A DNA stretch of 64,000 nt from Calonectria ilicicola (lineage: Eukaryota; Ascomycota; Sordariomycetes; Hypocreales; Nectriaceae), in the NCBI GenBank assembly GCA_020809705.1, contig CP085827.1, forward strand, positions 4,898,001 through 4,962,000, given 5' to 3'. The translations under genes and the position numbers were made by a program. A model generated the notes under the pieces. The model ran no database searches, was not told where the DNA came from, and saw only the letters and a program-made list of their open reading frames with translations. Positions 36,976 to 47,893 of this stretch are shown here, one piece after another; position 1 is the stretch's first letter; each line of letters opens with the position of its first letter.

Positions 36976-37736
36976 GGTGAGTGCCGTAGAGAGAACGAAT
37001 TGCAGCGCAGACGGGGTCGTGACTGCTCGCGCAAAACGAAGGATGGATGGTTGATGGACAAGAGCTGGTCGGCGCGCCTTGTCTAGAAATTTGGGACAGT
37101 TCCAGCCTGGGATGTTTGGGTCGAGAGCTTGGGCCAATCAGCGCCTCGGAAGGCTGCCAGGCAACGCTAGGCTGCCCCACCCTTGCTCTGTCAAGGAAAT
37201 GTTGGATGGCACAAGGTGTAAATTTCTATTGTGTTCCTGAGACAATGAAATAAAAATAAAGTAATAACACAGTGTTGGGTTTATTTATACTCTGTATCCT
37301 TGAACCCTAGTCATTACATATCGCGGTTTATGTGCATGTATTGCAGAGTGCCATGTCATGTATGAAGGTTTCTTGATTACGATGCCATCCAGAGTTTGTC
37401 CCTGTTCACCTTGGGCATCACAGAACTCGACTGCCGTGAATGTTAGGTCGACGGCTAAAAAATAAATAACTACATGAACAAATAAGAGAACAATGTACCC
37501 AAATTATTTATTTATTCTTTATTTCTTTTTACTCTATTAATCGGGAAATGGCGAGAAAAAGTACAGGGGGCACAATCTTTAAACGATTATACAGTGAAAC
37601 GGGGGTAAACATCAAATATTCTTTATTTGCTTCATTGTTTTATCATTCCCCGAATCCGCTCATTTCAGGCATAACAAAACGATCATTACCATTATTACTC
37701 CAGACCCAATCCTTATCCGTAATTCTGGGACTGCTT
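36976..37736. other. Nic96 promoter / FGGY kinase 3' flank
   Basis: About 760 bp. The FGGY kinase lies upstream on the same strand. Several AATAAA-like motifs are seen at 37240-37300, and a fragment of the MITE-like family near 37500-37582. No gene is seen. Confidence 0.55.
37500..37582. mobile_element. MITE-like element, partial copy 3
   Basis: The right end GGGGGCACAATCTTTAAA resembles the right terminal repeat of copy 1 (GGGGCACAATCTTTCA), preceded by a similar TTATTTATTCTTTATTTC interior. No matching left end is seen, so the copy looks truncated. Confidence 0.45.
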
Positions 37737-39685
37737 TTAGGCGCCAAATTCAGCTCCCCATGTGGCAATGGCTTTATCAACCTTGCTCCTGTATTCTTGT
37801 TGAGTCTTGCACATATCCAAGAAGACGTCGTACTTGGCATCAAGCAGAGACTTCTCTCCCACATCGTTGTTGGGTTCAACAAGTCGACCTCGCTTGCTCA
37901 TCCTGTCCATGATGTCCCATAGCGTCTCAGGCTCGCTGCCGTCCTCCTTGTGGTGGCTTGCTGCTTTGGCGCCAAGCATGGCTGCACCGTGGACGACGGC
38001 AGCATTGACGTATCGCGGGATGAGGACAGGCATGCCGCAAGTGGTAGCTAGTAGTGACATCAAGATGGGGTTCTGGCACTGAGAACCGGACATGAAGATG
38101 GATGAGATGCTGTGGCCAGAGTTGTTCATCCTCTCAATAATTTGACGAGTCTGCATGGCAATAAACTCCATGGTAGCATAGTACCAGAGCGCCATGTTAT
38201 CGGTGCTCTTATCGCTATCCAATCCAATCATGCAACCCTTCATGTTGGGGTCGGCGATTGGAGAGCGATTGCCCCATAGATCACCGTAGAAGAAGTGGTG
38301 GCGGCCAAGGTATGAGACGGAGGGGGCATTGTTCTTTTCGGCCAAGTACTCGAGATGAGCGTTAAGGAAGTCGTAGATGTGCTTGTCCTCGGCCTTGGCC
38401 AGAGCACACGTCTCAGTGTAGGCTGGGTGGATGTCAAGCATGTGTCTCAGCAGCTCTCCAGTCGCCGATTGGCCACCTTCAGCTAACCAGAACTCAGGCA
38501 GTAGAACATCACGGTAAGGACCCCAGACACCGTCTACAAATACAGGCTCTTTGGACAAGGCCAAATGGCAGGTAGATGTACCAGCAACGGCAGCCAGGCG
38601 AGTGAATGCTTGGGATAGATCGTTGTGGGGTGCATTGGCATTGAGCTCATCATCACCGAGGTCGACCTTGGCACCTACAGTTCCGATCCAGCCGGCGTAC
38701 GCATCAATGACGCCGCTGCCGACGGGAATGCCCATTGGCAGGCCAAGTTGATGAGCAGCCTGTCTGCTCAAGGTACCGACTGGTTCACCAGCACTAGCAT
38801 AGATTCCGTTCTAGTGGCCTCTGTTAGTAAAAACTGCCTTCGCCAAAACCGCGTAAGGGGGAAAACGCGGGATAAGACAAAAGAGAATAGGCTCACCACC
38901 CCATCTACGCCACCCATGCGCTTAAAATCTTCCTTCACAAGGTCGCCAAGACCAATCTCATGGTAAAAGTCCTCTTGCCAGCCCTTGACGCTTCCGTCAA
39001 CGCCAACTGGGACGTAGCCCTGCTTACAAACGACACTGCAGAAGCTGCGAGTCTCATTGCCAGTGGCCAAGTGGGTCAGGGCATCGGCAAGATCGTAGAA
39101 CTTGCACCTGTCAAAGACATCGGCAGGCATGTTGTTCTTGAGCCAGAGAACCTTGGGGATTTCCATCTCAATGCTCATCTTGCCACCGACGTACTTTAGC
39201 AGCTTGTGCTTTGTGGCGTTGATCTTTTCTGTTTCGGTGACGGGTCGATGATCAAGCCAGAGGATGACGTTGCGGTCGTTGCCATCATTTTTGAAGTCGG
39301 TGCCGGTCACGGGCATGGGCTCGTCGGTGTCATGGGAGAAGACGGCAAGGGAGCAGGTGGCGTCGAAGCCAATGCCCTTGATTCTGTTAGGGTCGACGGC
39401 GGATTCGCTTACGACACGACGGACACATTCGCAGATGCATTGCCAGATGTCTGTGGTAGATTGCTCCTGTCAATTGAGTCAGTAAACAGCTTAGCGCATG
39501 ATGAGAGACAAACGCACATAGTAGCCATTCTCAGGCTGCCATAGCTTGATGTTCTCCGAGGCCAATGCCTTGATATCACCCGTTTCGTCAATGATACAGG
39601 CGCGGGCAGAACCCGTGCCAACATCAACACCGATGTAGTGGTCCTGCGCATCGTTAAAGTTAGTCGCAGAGTTCACAAGTGTCAT
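37737..39685 (-). CDS. FGGY-family carbohydrate kinase (D-ribulokinase type)
   Basis: An ATP-dependent sugar kinase, closest in look to yeast YDR109C and the human FGGY protein, which phosphorylates D-ribulose. Exons are 39685-39518, 39466-38897 and 38810-37737, 603 residues; all introns are phase 0 with GTGCGT and GTGAGC donors. The N-terminal phosphate-binding loop reads YIGVDVGTGSARACI. Substrate-side motifs include LWLDHRP and EIPKVLWLKNNMP. The C-terminal half has GSGVIDAYAGWIGT and MSGSQCQNPILMSLLA, the second conserved FGGY segment, and VVHGAAMLGA. Length and motif order are normal. A cytosolic role in pentulose or polyol clearance is inferred. A MITE-like element sits about 70 bp upstream of its ATG. 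Confidence 0.9.
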
Positions 39686-39755
39686 GTGTCCTGACCAAGC
39701 TTCTAATCATGACAAGTATAGATTGAAGGATTTGGCTGAGACGGGAAATGCAACC

Positions 39756-39895
39756 CTTGAAAGATTGTCCTTTCCTGCGCTTCTAGAAAATAAATAAAAT
39801 AAGATAAAGATTATTTTTTATAATCACTTCTTTATTTATTTATTTTTCGGCCATCAATTCGATATTCAGAAGTCGTAGGGAGACAATCTTTCAAG
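39756..39895. mobile_element. MITE-like element, copy 2
   Basis: 140 bp with perfect 14-base terminal inverted repeats (CTTGAAAGATTGTC and GACAATCTTTCAAG) around an AT-rich core of TAAATAAA/TTTATTTA runs that could itself fold back. It shares ends and core style with copy 1 (20171-20384). Its position upstream of the FGGY kinase means it may lie in the promoter or 5' leader. Confidence 0.75.
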
Positions 39896-42800
39896 GTGTG
39901 CGCATTGCATGTGATTGGGGATCATGCGTACCAAGACGTTCGGAGGCCTGTCCATGATTAAAAAAGAAGAGTCGTTTGTCAGCTTGGTTCTGTGAAGAGA
40001 AGCGAACAAGAAAAGGCTGGGGACGAAGAAAAGCGAGCGCGCGGGAAGGCCAGGATAAATGGTTCGAGAGGGAAGGACTCACTCCATGGCCTTGATGGGC
40101 TTATTGTAGGAAAACATGGTGGAGGCGAGAAGGGGAGGGGTGCGCAATCAGCTTCGTTGAGTTTTACTGCCGAGACTGTGCCTCTCAGGGCGTCGTGGCT
40201 GATTCCCAAAGAGGAAGAAAACGGAGAGAGGGTGGGAGGGTGTGCAGATGTGTGTCTGTGATAGTTAGTGCCTGCGTGTGTGTGTGGTGGGAATGCAGAT
40301 ATGTCGGCTGCCGTGTAACCAATCTTGGAGACAGCGAGAGAGAGAGAGAAAAGGAGAGGAGGAATTGTTGAGAACGGCGAGAGCCGGGGACAAAAGAAGA
40401 AAACTGCATCGAGCTAGGTACGCATATTGCGACCAGTTTGGGCATTCAGTCAGTATCTAGGACCCAAGCTACCAAAATCCATGTAGAAGCTTGGTTAGAA
40501 TGATGGCCTTTGCTATCTCATGCTTTTCCCCCACCAAACCCATCGTGTTTGGCGGGGCGCCCCCCTACTTGGGCGTCGAGCACGGTGCTCACAGGGCTCG
40601 AAACGAGGGCACTAGTGAGCGAGCGCGGGAGGGGGGTGTGCCATTAAGCCGGAAAGCCGCCTCCATGACTGCAAACGAGGAAGGGAATTGTCTGGAAGCT
40701 TGGGATTGACAGGGTGGTGGTGGTTGAGGGGGGTGGCCAAGGAGCTGTTCCTGGAATAACGCTAACTGCTGCAAGATCCACAGGAGGTGGGCTCTTCTTT
40801 GGGGGGCTCATGAGGGGGCCTACTCAGGGACTCATGAGGCGCTTCTGGTGGTCATGGCCGCCGGTAAATTTACGCGCGGAGTTATTTTAGCAGCTCGCGG
40901 GGTTGGATTCGGTGCTCGGTATCTCAGCCTACTTGGGATATAGTCGAGTTCGAGCTCGGTTTGTTCCCCTCCTCCCCCACCAATTGAGCATCCAAAACTC
41001 TCTAGCCAGGGGACGCCGTTTGTATTAGAAATCCTGCTGCCTGGAGCTCGGCGAGGAAAAAGAGGCCCATTAGACAAGCTACAGAATGCGCTGAGGGGGA
41101 GGGACCATCAGCCCCCGATGAGGCTAGATCGACTGTGGATAAAGGCACCTTGGTGGGCTTGGGGATTGTCATGATGGGCCATGATCTCCTTACCCATGAG
41201 GCATGGATCGATGTGATTGTCATGCTGATGGACAGCGCTGACAATCAGATGTCTCTTCGGTCTCGCTGTTGAGCCGAGAGGCGATCTTTCCCGGGGAATT
41301 TTGGGGTGGGAAAGAAAAGAACAGCGGCCTCACCGAGAGAGTCCGGACTCGACGGGATGAGTTGGTTGATGCAACTCTGGGCCAATTGTCAATAGAGGGG
41401 CAACGCAAATCTGCAACTGCCCAGATGACCCGCCCCCATGTCACTCCTCTTTCCCTTGGAGCGATACAACAACACCAATCACGGGGTTTCCAGAGAAAAT
41501 AGGAGAAATTGAAACGAAGGGAGGAAGAAAAAAAAGCAACAAGGATAGCAATGGCAAGCCCGCCAATGCACACGCCTTGCCTTCTCGGCACGATTGCTTC
41601 GTCTGGAACATCACCATCGCAACCACTACTACCACCACCACTATTGCCTCCTACACCACCTTCTCCTAGCACGGCGTCGTACCATCTCGACTTGTCTAGT
41701 TGCAGCGCAGAATCCCGTCGTATCAGGAATTTCAATTTATTAGAGTGTGGCTAGTTCAGACGGCTCAATGACCACAGCTTCCTCGACGCGCGCGACTGCT
41801 CACAGCTTTTTTTTGCCCATGATCGGCCATCACTTTGCCCCGCTGCTGGCCTTTCTAGATTCTCCACAATTAGCATCCTCTCCTCCTCACCGCTGTCACG
41901 CCGCTGCTCACCTCTCTCTCGCTCGCGGTCTCTCAACACTGATGTGATCCGTTCACATCCATCGTGTCTGCAACTATGGCGAGAGATGAGGTGGCGCATC
42001 GGCATCGTCGCCGCCCCGGCCCCCTCCCCCCTCGTCTGCACGCACCTGCGGGTACCACAAACTCCATCTTGTTCAGATGACCGTAAAAAAAAAAATATTG
42101 TGGACAGGGTTTTAGGTGTCAGACAGTTCATCCCGCGTGTATCGCCTTGCCTGGCAATCTGGCTCCCCATGCTTTTCTCTCGCTTTGACCTGTGCCTGGC
42201 CTTTGCCCTTCAGCTGAACAATCAAGTAGGAAAATGAGGGCAATCTATTTTATATCAACTACTCCTGACTGGTTTACTGCCCTCTCTGTTTTTTATTTTA
42301 TTTTTAATACCCATGGTTTGATTGCTTGTTGGACTCCATTTTACGCCCTCCCCTCCCTCATTGCTCTTCCAACTCAACCATGATGTTGATGAGTAGCTTG
42401 GGGGGGGGCGGGGGGCGGGGGGCGTCGAATTAGCAGTTGCGGCAACCCGTCGGCATCCCTTCGACAAGGTGGGCCGGGACACTGCATCCGGGCATGGGGC
42501 ATTTGTCCCAGGGCTTTGGCTTCGGGCTACCTCATCCGGTTTCTCCGTGGCCATTGAGCATCGGGATAGGCCAATTGGCCAATGGCAAACCGCCCCAAGC
42601 TCTTCACCTAGAACATCCACCCAAGACACACGCCATTCTGCGCTCGCCTTGGGGGAAGCGGAGAGAGGTGGATGGGGGCCCCTTCGTCGTCTATCGCTTC
42701 GAGACCCGAGATGAGAACACGACGCACCTCGCATCCGATCGCCTAGGATTCCTGCTGGCAAAGACATTCGCTGAATCGATTAAGATGATCTGCCACGGAA

Positions 42801-43184
42801 TTTTCTGGACAGCATGCCCAGCATCAAGTTTTACTTCTCTAAAAATTTGTGAAATGGTATTTGCTTACTATGTCTTCCACCAATTTCGATGCAAATCAAG
42901 CGATTTCCTGTGTGGGTGGGCAGATCTAACTCTATGTACGCAATACATACGCCTTGTCACCAAATTCCTTCTTTTACACTCAATACTCCGTGTTTCTGTC
43001 GACTGCATACTCATTAATGTCGATTCCGATATTAAGCCTGTACAACACCCCCCTCCCCCCTTGCCATGCCATGTGGCTGCTCCAAATTACCCCACGTTTG
43101 CACCATGGTATCCTATCCCACCTAATCCAAGGGCGTTGCGCGAGTAAAGCAAACAAAAGAAATGCCGTAGCTTCATAACCATCA
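39896..43184. other. Gene-free region between FGGY kinase and unknown gene
   Basis: About 3.3 kb. Contains purine/pyrimidine-biased stretches (AGAGAG near 40335-40365), TGTGTG runs near 40275 and a G-rich tract at 42400-42424. Open frames up to 236 codons (42437-43147, +) show no family motif and an unconvincing composition. Confidence 0.5.
42400..42422 (+). other. G-rich tract, possible G-quadruplex
   Basis: Runs of nine, six and six Gs separated by single Cs. The long first run could supply two of the four G-tracts needed for a quadruplex. Whether it folds or matters is not known. Confidence 0.5.
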
Positions 43185-45869
43185 TTACTCATCACTGGCG
43201 AATTCTTGACCTTCCACGAGGATCACCACAGTCAGCGTCGCTGCATACGCTTCTCGAATGGCACAAGCCATGCTGTCAATTTCGCACCAACGTCAGTATT
43301 TGTGAGGAATATAGCGGGGAGTGGACTCCTGGGGAATCTGTAGTCAAACTTACCAGGTCTTGCGAATATCTGCCACTACGGCACTGAGACCCCAGTGGGA
43401 GCACCACGCTCTTGCGAGCACCTCGTTGTCTTGCACACCAAAGGCTTCGACGACAAGGACCTTTTCGTCATCGTCATCGTCATCGGTGCTTGCTTCGAAT
43501 ATCCTGTGCCCGTTCGTTTTTTCGTGGCCAAAGCTGTGACTAAAGAGGTCTCGATAAGGCCCCCTCATCATGCCTGGACCTGGACTCGACCGTACGCTAT
43601 GCGGCGCAGGACCCCCATAGAGGCCGCCCCAGTCGCGTACCCCCACGATGGCGTCCACACGGATTGATGTGTATACATAGTCAAAAAAGAGTGGGTGAGG
43701 CCCATCAGAGCACGGCCATGCTGCTACAAACGAGACATCATACATAAGCCTCAATGGCCATGACATGCCATCAATAGCAAACTGGACCGTAGCATCAAAC
43801 TGTTTTGTACCTCCACTGCTTGAATTTTCATCTGATCGATCGGTAGGTTTGAGGCTCAACAACTCGATCCGCACAGTATCAACAGCATCATCTTTGCCTT
43901 TTGGAGCCACAGTGTGATACTCATCAACAGGGTACACTTCGGCTGGGGGTCCCAGAGGGTTTGATCGTTCCCCCATGGACTCGGCATCTTCGGGGCTCAT
44001 TCGCTGCTTCGGCTTTCGACTGCGGATGCGTGCGATTTGAGAACGATTTAGGTCTGACGTTGGGCGAGCTGGGCCTATCCACCCGCCTATCGAGTGACAT
44101 GTGGGCGCAAGAACTTTGCCTACGATGCAGGTTGTAGACCAGTATGTGTAACTATTGCGATACTGGAAGCCACAATTCGGGTGCATGTGATTGAGAAGTG
44201 CTAGGTCATCGGTCGCGCCGTCCGGATCAAGATCGAGAAGTGTGTTCATGATGAGGAATGGGAAAGTTGACTGTTCAATTGTTAGCGCGCTTTGGTTCCC
44301 TTCAACTTGCCACAAGCAGCTTCCGGAGCTGATTGCGACCATCTTGATGTAGAGCTTGGTGACAAAACTTACCCCTGGTAGAATCAAACCGCTGAAAAAG
44401 GCAAAAGCGTCAGAGCTCACTTCATCCAGCGCCAGTTCCGAGTCCTTCTGCTTCATCTCGTCAAGCGTTTCAGCTAGGTTGGGCCACTTCATCATCTGGG
44501 CGAAGCGCCTAAGCATCTTGATCTGGCGCTTTTTTAGTTTATAGCGGAGGAGAACTATATTCCAGTTAGGACATTGTTGAAAAAGATAGTAATAGAAGCA
44601 ACTCACTGTCGTCGGGAGTCTTGCCAAAGTCGTCAACCCTGACATATTCTTGCCAGCGACGAGCTAGAGCCAGGTTCCATTGGATGGTTGGTGGGATTTG
44701 CTGGAGGAGCTTCTCCTTGGCCCAATCGCCATGCTGCTGGGATTGAATGCGCAAATCGAGTTCAAGACTGAGAAGCAATTGGTGAAAGAACTTGCGGTAC
44801 TGGTCCCGGTTTTCTTCGCTCTTGTCGAATATGAATCGGGTGGCGACTTGGTTGCGCGGGTTGGTAAAGTCGATCCAGTCTGGTCTCGATAAAACGAGAA
44901 TCAGATCTGTGATTTGCTTGTCGAGCGTCTTGTGGGGGCTGAGAATCTTATCGGGATCGCGCAGGATGCGTTTGTACAGGATGCGATATAGGAGAGTCTC
45001 ATCGTCATCCTCCAGGCCAAAGCGCAATTCTTGAAGGCGCTCGAAGATGCGCTCGAGACTCAGGTTGCGGGGCATTACTCCGGAGTCGCGCAGGGTAATG
45101 GAGGGGGGCATGATGCTGGCCATGGAAGCCCATCCATTGAGAGTGATGGTGCCAGGCATGTGACCAAAGTAAAATCCAAAGCTGGGCTGCTCGAGTGTTT
45201 CCCATGGGACTTCGGCGCGACCAGGACCGAGCATTCGCATAGTTAGGAATTGAGTCATGCCATCATGAAGATTGGAGCCATCGGTGCCCTCATGGCGGCT
45301 GCCGTCGGTGGTTGTATAAATGGCGTAGAAGCTCTCATCAGCATGGGGGATGGGGCGCTTGTGGCCTTTGTGAGCCGGAGCCCCGCGGCTGATGAGCTCC
45401 ATGGCATGTTGAGGAGGCAATTCGTCATGACTGCCTACGCCGCTCGGTGGCCATGCTGACGAGGGGCCTGTGTGGCGAAAGGAGCGGCCGTTGGTTGCGG
45501 AGGACCTCCTGCTCTGCGAAGCAGCGGGCCTGTCTGTGTCTATGTCCGACTGCGGCCGTCGTGGGCGGCGGCGGGCAGATGCGGCGGGGGAGAGTCGTCC
45601 TTCCGGGGAGATGGGTCGGCGCTTGTTGAGGATGGGGACGAAATCGGCGACGGGGTTCGAGATGGAGACGATGGTGTCGCTCTCACTTCCGCGACGAGAT
45701 TGATCTCTTGGCTGGACAGCGAACAAGCCATAAGTCAGCGAGGATTGAATCGAACAACTGCAGAAGGTGTACGCACCGAGGCTTTGACCGAGGACGATCT
45801 CCTGGCAACACTAGCTCGCCGGAGGAGGCCGCCCCAGAAGCCCTTCTTGTCGTCGTCCTGTTCGGCCAT
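43185..45869 (-). CDS. Conserved protein of unknown function, 794 residues
   Basis: Five exons: 45869-45777, 45711-44607, 44554-44373, 44270-43354 and 43272-43185. The total of 2385 nt is divisible by three with every junction in frame, and the C-terminus reads CAIREAYAATLTVVILVEGQ. The start MAEQDDDKKGFWGGLLRRA precedes a Ser/Arg-rich disordered region (to about residue 140). Then come globular stretches such as FGFYFGHMPGTITLNGWASMASIMPPSI, LARRWQEYVRVDDFGKTPDD, RYKLKKRQIKMLRRFAQMMKWPNL and CGFQYRNSYTYWSTTCIVGKVLAP. A run of six Asp lies near the end. I see no catalytic motif, signal peptide or clear membrane helix and do not recognise the family. The region has the look of a protein conserved among filamentous ascomycetes. 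The third intron (44271-44372) is 102 bp, in frame and free of stops. Confidence 0.8.
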
Positions 45870-47893
45870 GATGTCATACACAGCGGCGGGCGATGGCGCG
45901 TCCGCGCGTGCGGGAGGAAGGTTGGCGACGGCGAGAAACTGTGTGCGCGATGACGGGAACTATCGAGGTGAGTGCAGTCGTATATTTTGTGTTCAATACG
46001 TCAGCCCAACGATAAGTGACGAGGCCGCCATGAGCCTAGTCCTAGCCGTTCAGGATCGGGCGCAGAGGCTAGTTAGCGCGCGCGCGGGTGTGTGTGTGTG
46101 TGAGTGTGGGTGGGAAGGATAATAGCAGTTCCAGTTCAGGCTGATGGGGACACTTCAGCGGCTATGCAACCGTTCCGAGGCCTCCACAGCACATGATCGA
46201 ATGAATGTCAAGTCAGAGTCGAGAGGCAAGCTGCTCGATTGGCAGCCCGTCCACGTGAGATGCGCGAGGGCATGCGCGTTCGTGTCGCCAAAAAGCGCAG
46301 AGCTACTACAGCGAGGCTGCTCTTAATTGCTTTTTTTGTGGGCTCGCGGCTCGATAGTATGGAAGGGGAAAAGAGAAGACGGTTCAAAGCAGCGAGGGGA
46401 GGGAAAAGGTCGCAAGTACAGACCAGATCAGACTGCAGTACGTACAGTAAGTAAGTACATGAGCCCCCCCGGATTCTTCTTTTCTTTTCTCTCCCCAACC
46501 ACCTTTCGAAAAACTGCGCCTTGCAGGGCAGGGTTCGTTTCAGCGGAGCGCGTTATGTGCGTAAGTAGGACATGCAGGTGCGCAAGATGGGGTCGTCTTG
46601 AGACGAGGCGCAACCCGCGTTAAGAGACCTGATGGGCAGGGATATGGAACGTTGTGCCGTGCGTGTTAATGGGCACAGCGCGCGCGCGCGGTAGCTCCCG
46701 GCTGCTGCGGTGGTGAGAGCCCGTGGGCTTAATCTGGACAACGTCTGTGCTAGAGAGAAGGGAGCGACGGAGAAAAAAAAAAAAACTAAGAGGCTGGGTG
46801 ACTAGACTAGGTTCCGAAACTTGATCGATTAGGCCTTGTTATCTCTCTCGCCTTTTCTTATTTTCCTTTTCTTATTCCAGCCCAATGCGACAAGCGAAAA
46901 GACTCTCTTTTCTTGTTTAAGACAGCCAGCCTAAGAAGAGGGGGAGGGGGGACAAGTGACCTTGAACAATGACGGCGCGGGCGGTAACAAAGCGAGCTCG
47001 AGGGGCGCCCCGAAACCTCGCTGCAGGGGTCCCTATGCGAGGAAAGCCCTTAATCACAACCTTGGGCTCTGTCGAGCGCCAAAACGCCGCCCCGCGCGCT
47101 GTGTGCCGTGTCTGAGTACGCAATAATGATAATATTCCTGCCGTCCATTCTTGAAACAATGTCTTTCTTTGCCAATCCCAATGATTTTTTGCCAATGGCA
47201 GAAAGTAGAAAACGCAAGAAACAATGAAGAGGAAGGCAATAGAGGTGAAAGCCAGAGAGGCAAAGGCACCAACAAAACCCGCCACCCCTGCAGACGGAGA
47301 GGAAGACGTGTGAAAATAACTGGCCTGTCCAATTCGCGACAATGGACGAGGGTGCGCCCAATTGTGGGTAATGTATAAAATATGCCAGATGACCCCTTAA
47401 ACCCCCCGTCGGAAGCGCATTGGGCGACGTCAACTGGCGCGGGCCTAATGCATGAGTGCATCACCCCCAGCATTCGGTAAGTGTATGCACAAATTACCGC
47501 GTGTGTGTTGCATTCTCGACACTTCACCTGCAATTGTGACTGGGTGGGGGAATTGTGCAATCCCAGATCCCCCTGCGAGATCGACCCTTGCCGAGATCCC
47601 ATGTTGAGGGTTGAGTTGACATGTCATGACCACCGTCGCTCTGCCCAACACAAATGCTACCAACACAAAAACTCGTACCAGAAAAAGCAATATGCAATGC
47701 TGCAATTCATTTCAATGATAACCTGGCCTACCTAACCAATAATCTCCACCGAAAAAAAAATCCTCATCCTTATCTGAGTCTGCTCACAAAAGAAACCCTG
47801 ATGCTGTCATTCAACGCCAGCTTGTATAACCTCGTCAGACAATACTATACAGCCCGCTCCGGTTCTCCCCTTTTCAGTCATTTATACTATCAA
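45870..47893. other. Region between VTC gene and unknown gene
   Basis: About 2.0 kb with GCGCGC and TGTGTG runs near 46080-46103 and 46676-46690 and A runs near 46773. No gene motif; the open frames on either strand (up to 182 codons) overlap each other and look non-coding. Confidence 0.5.

Noticed and set aside
36976..37137. Upstream extension of the Nic96 reading frame (54 codons)
   Set aside because: Open by chance; the family begins at the MSLFGQ methionine and the extension has no similarity in style to nucleoporins.
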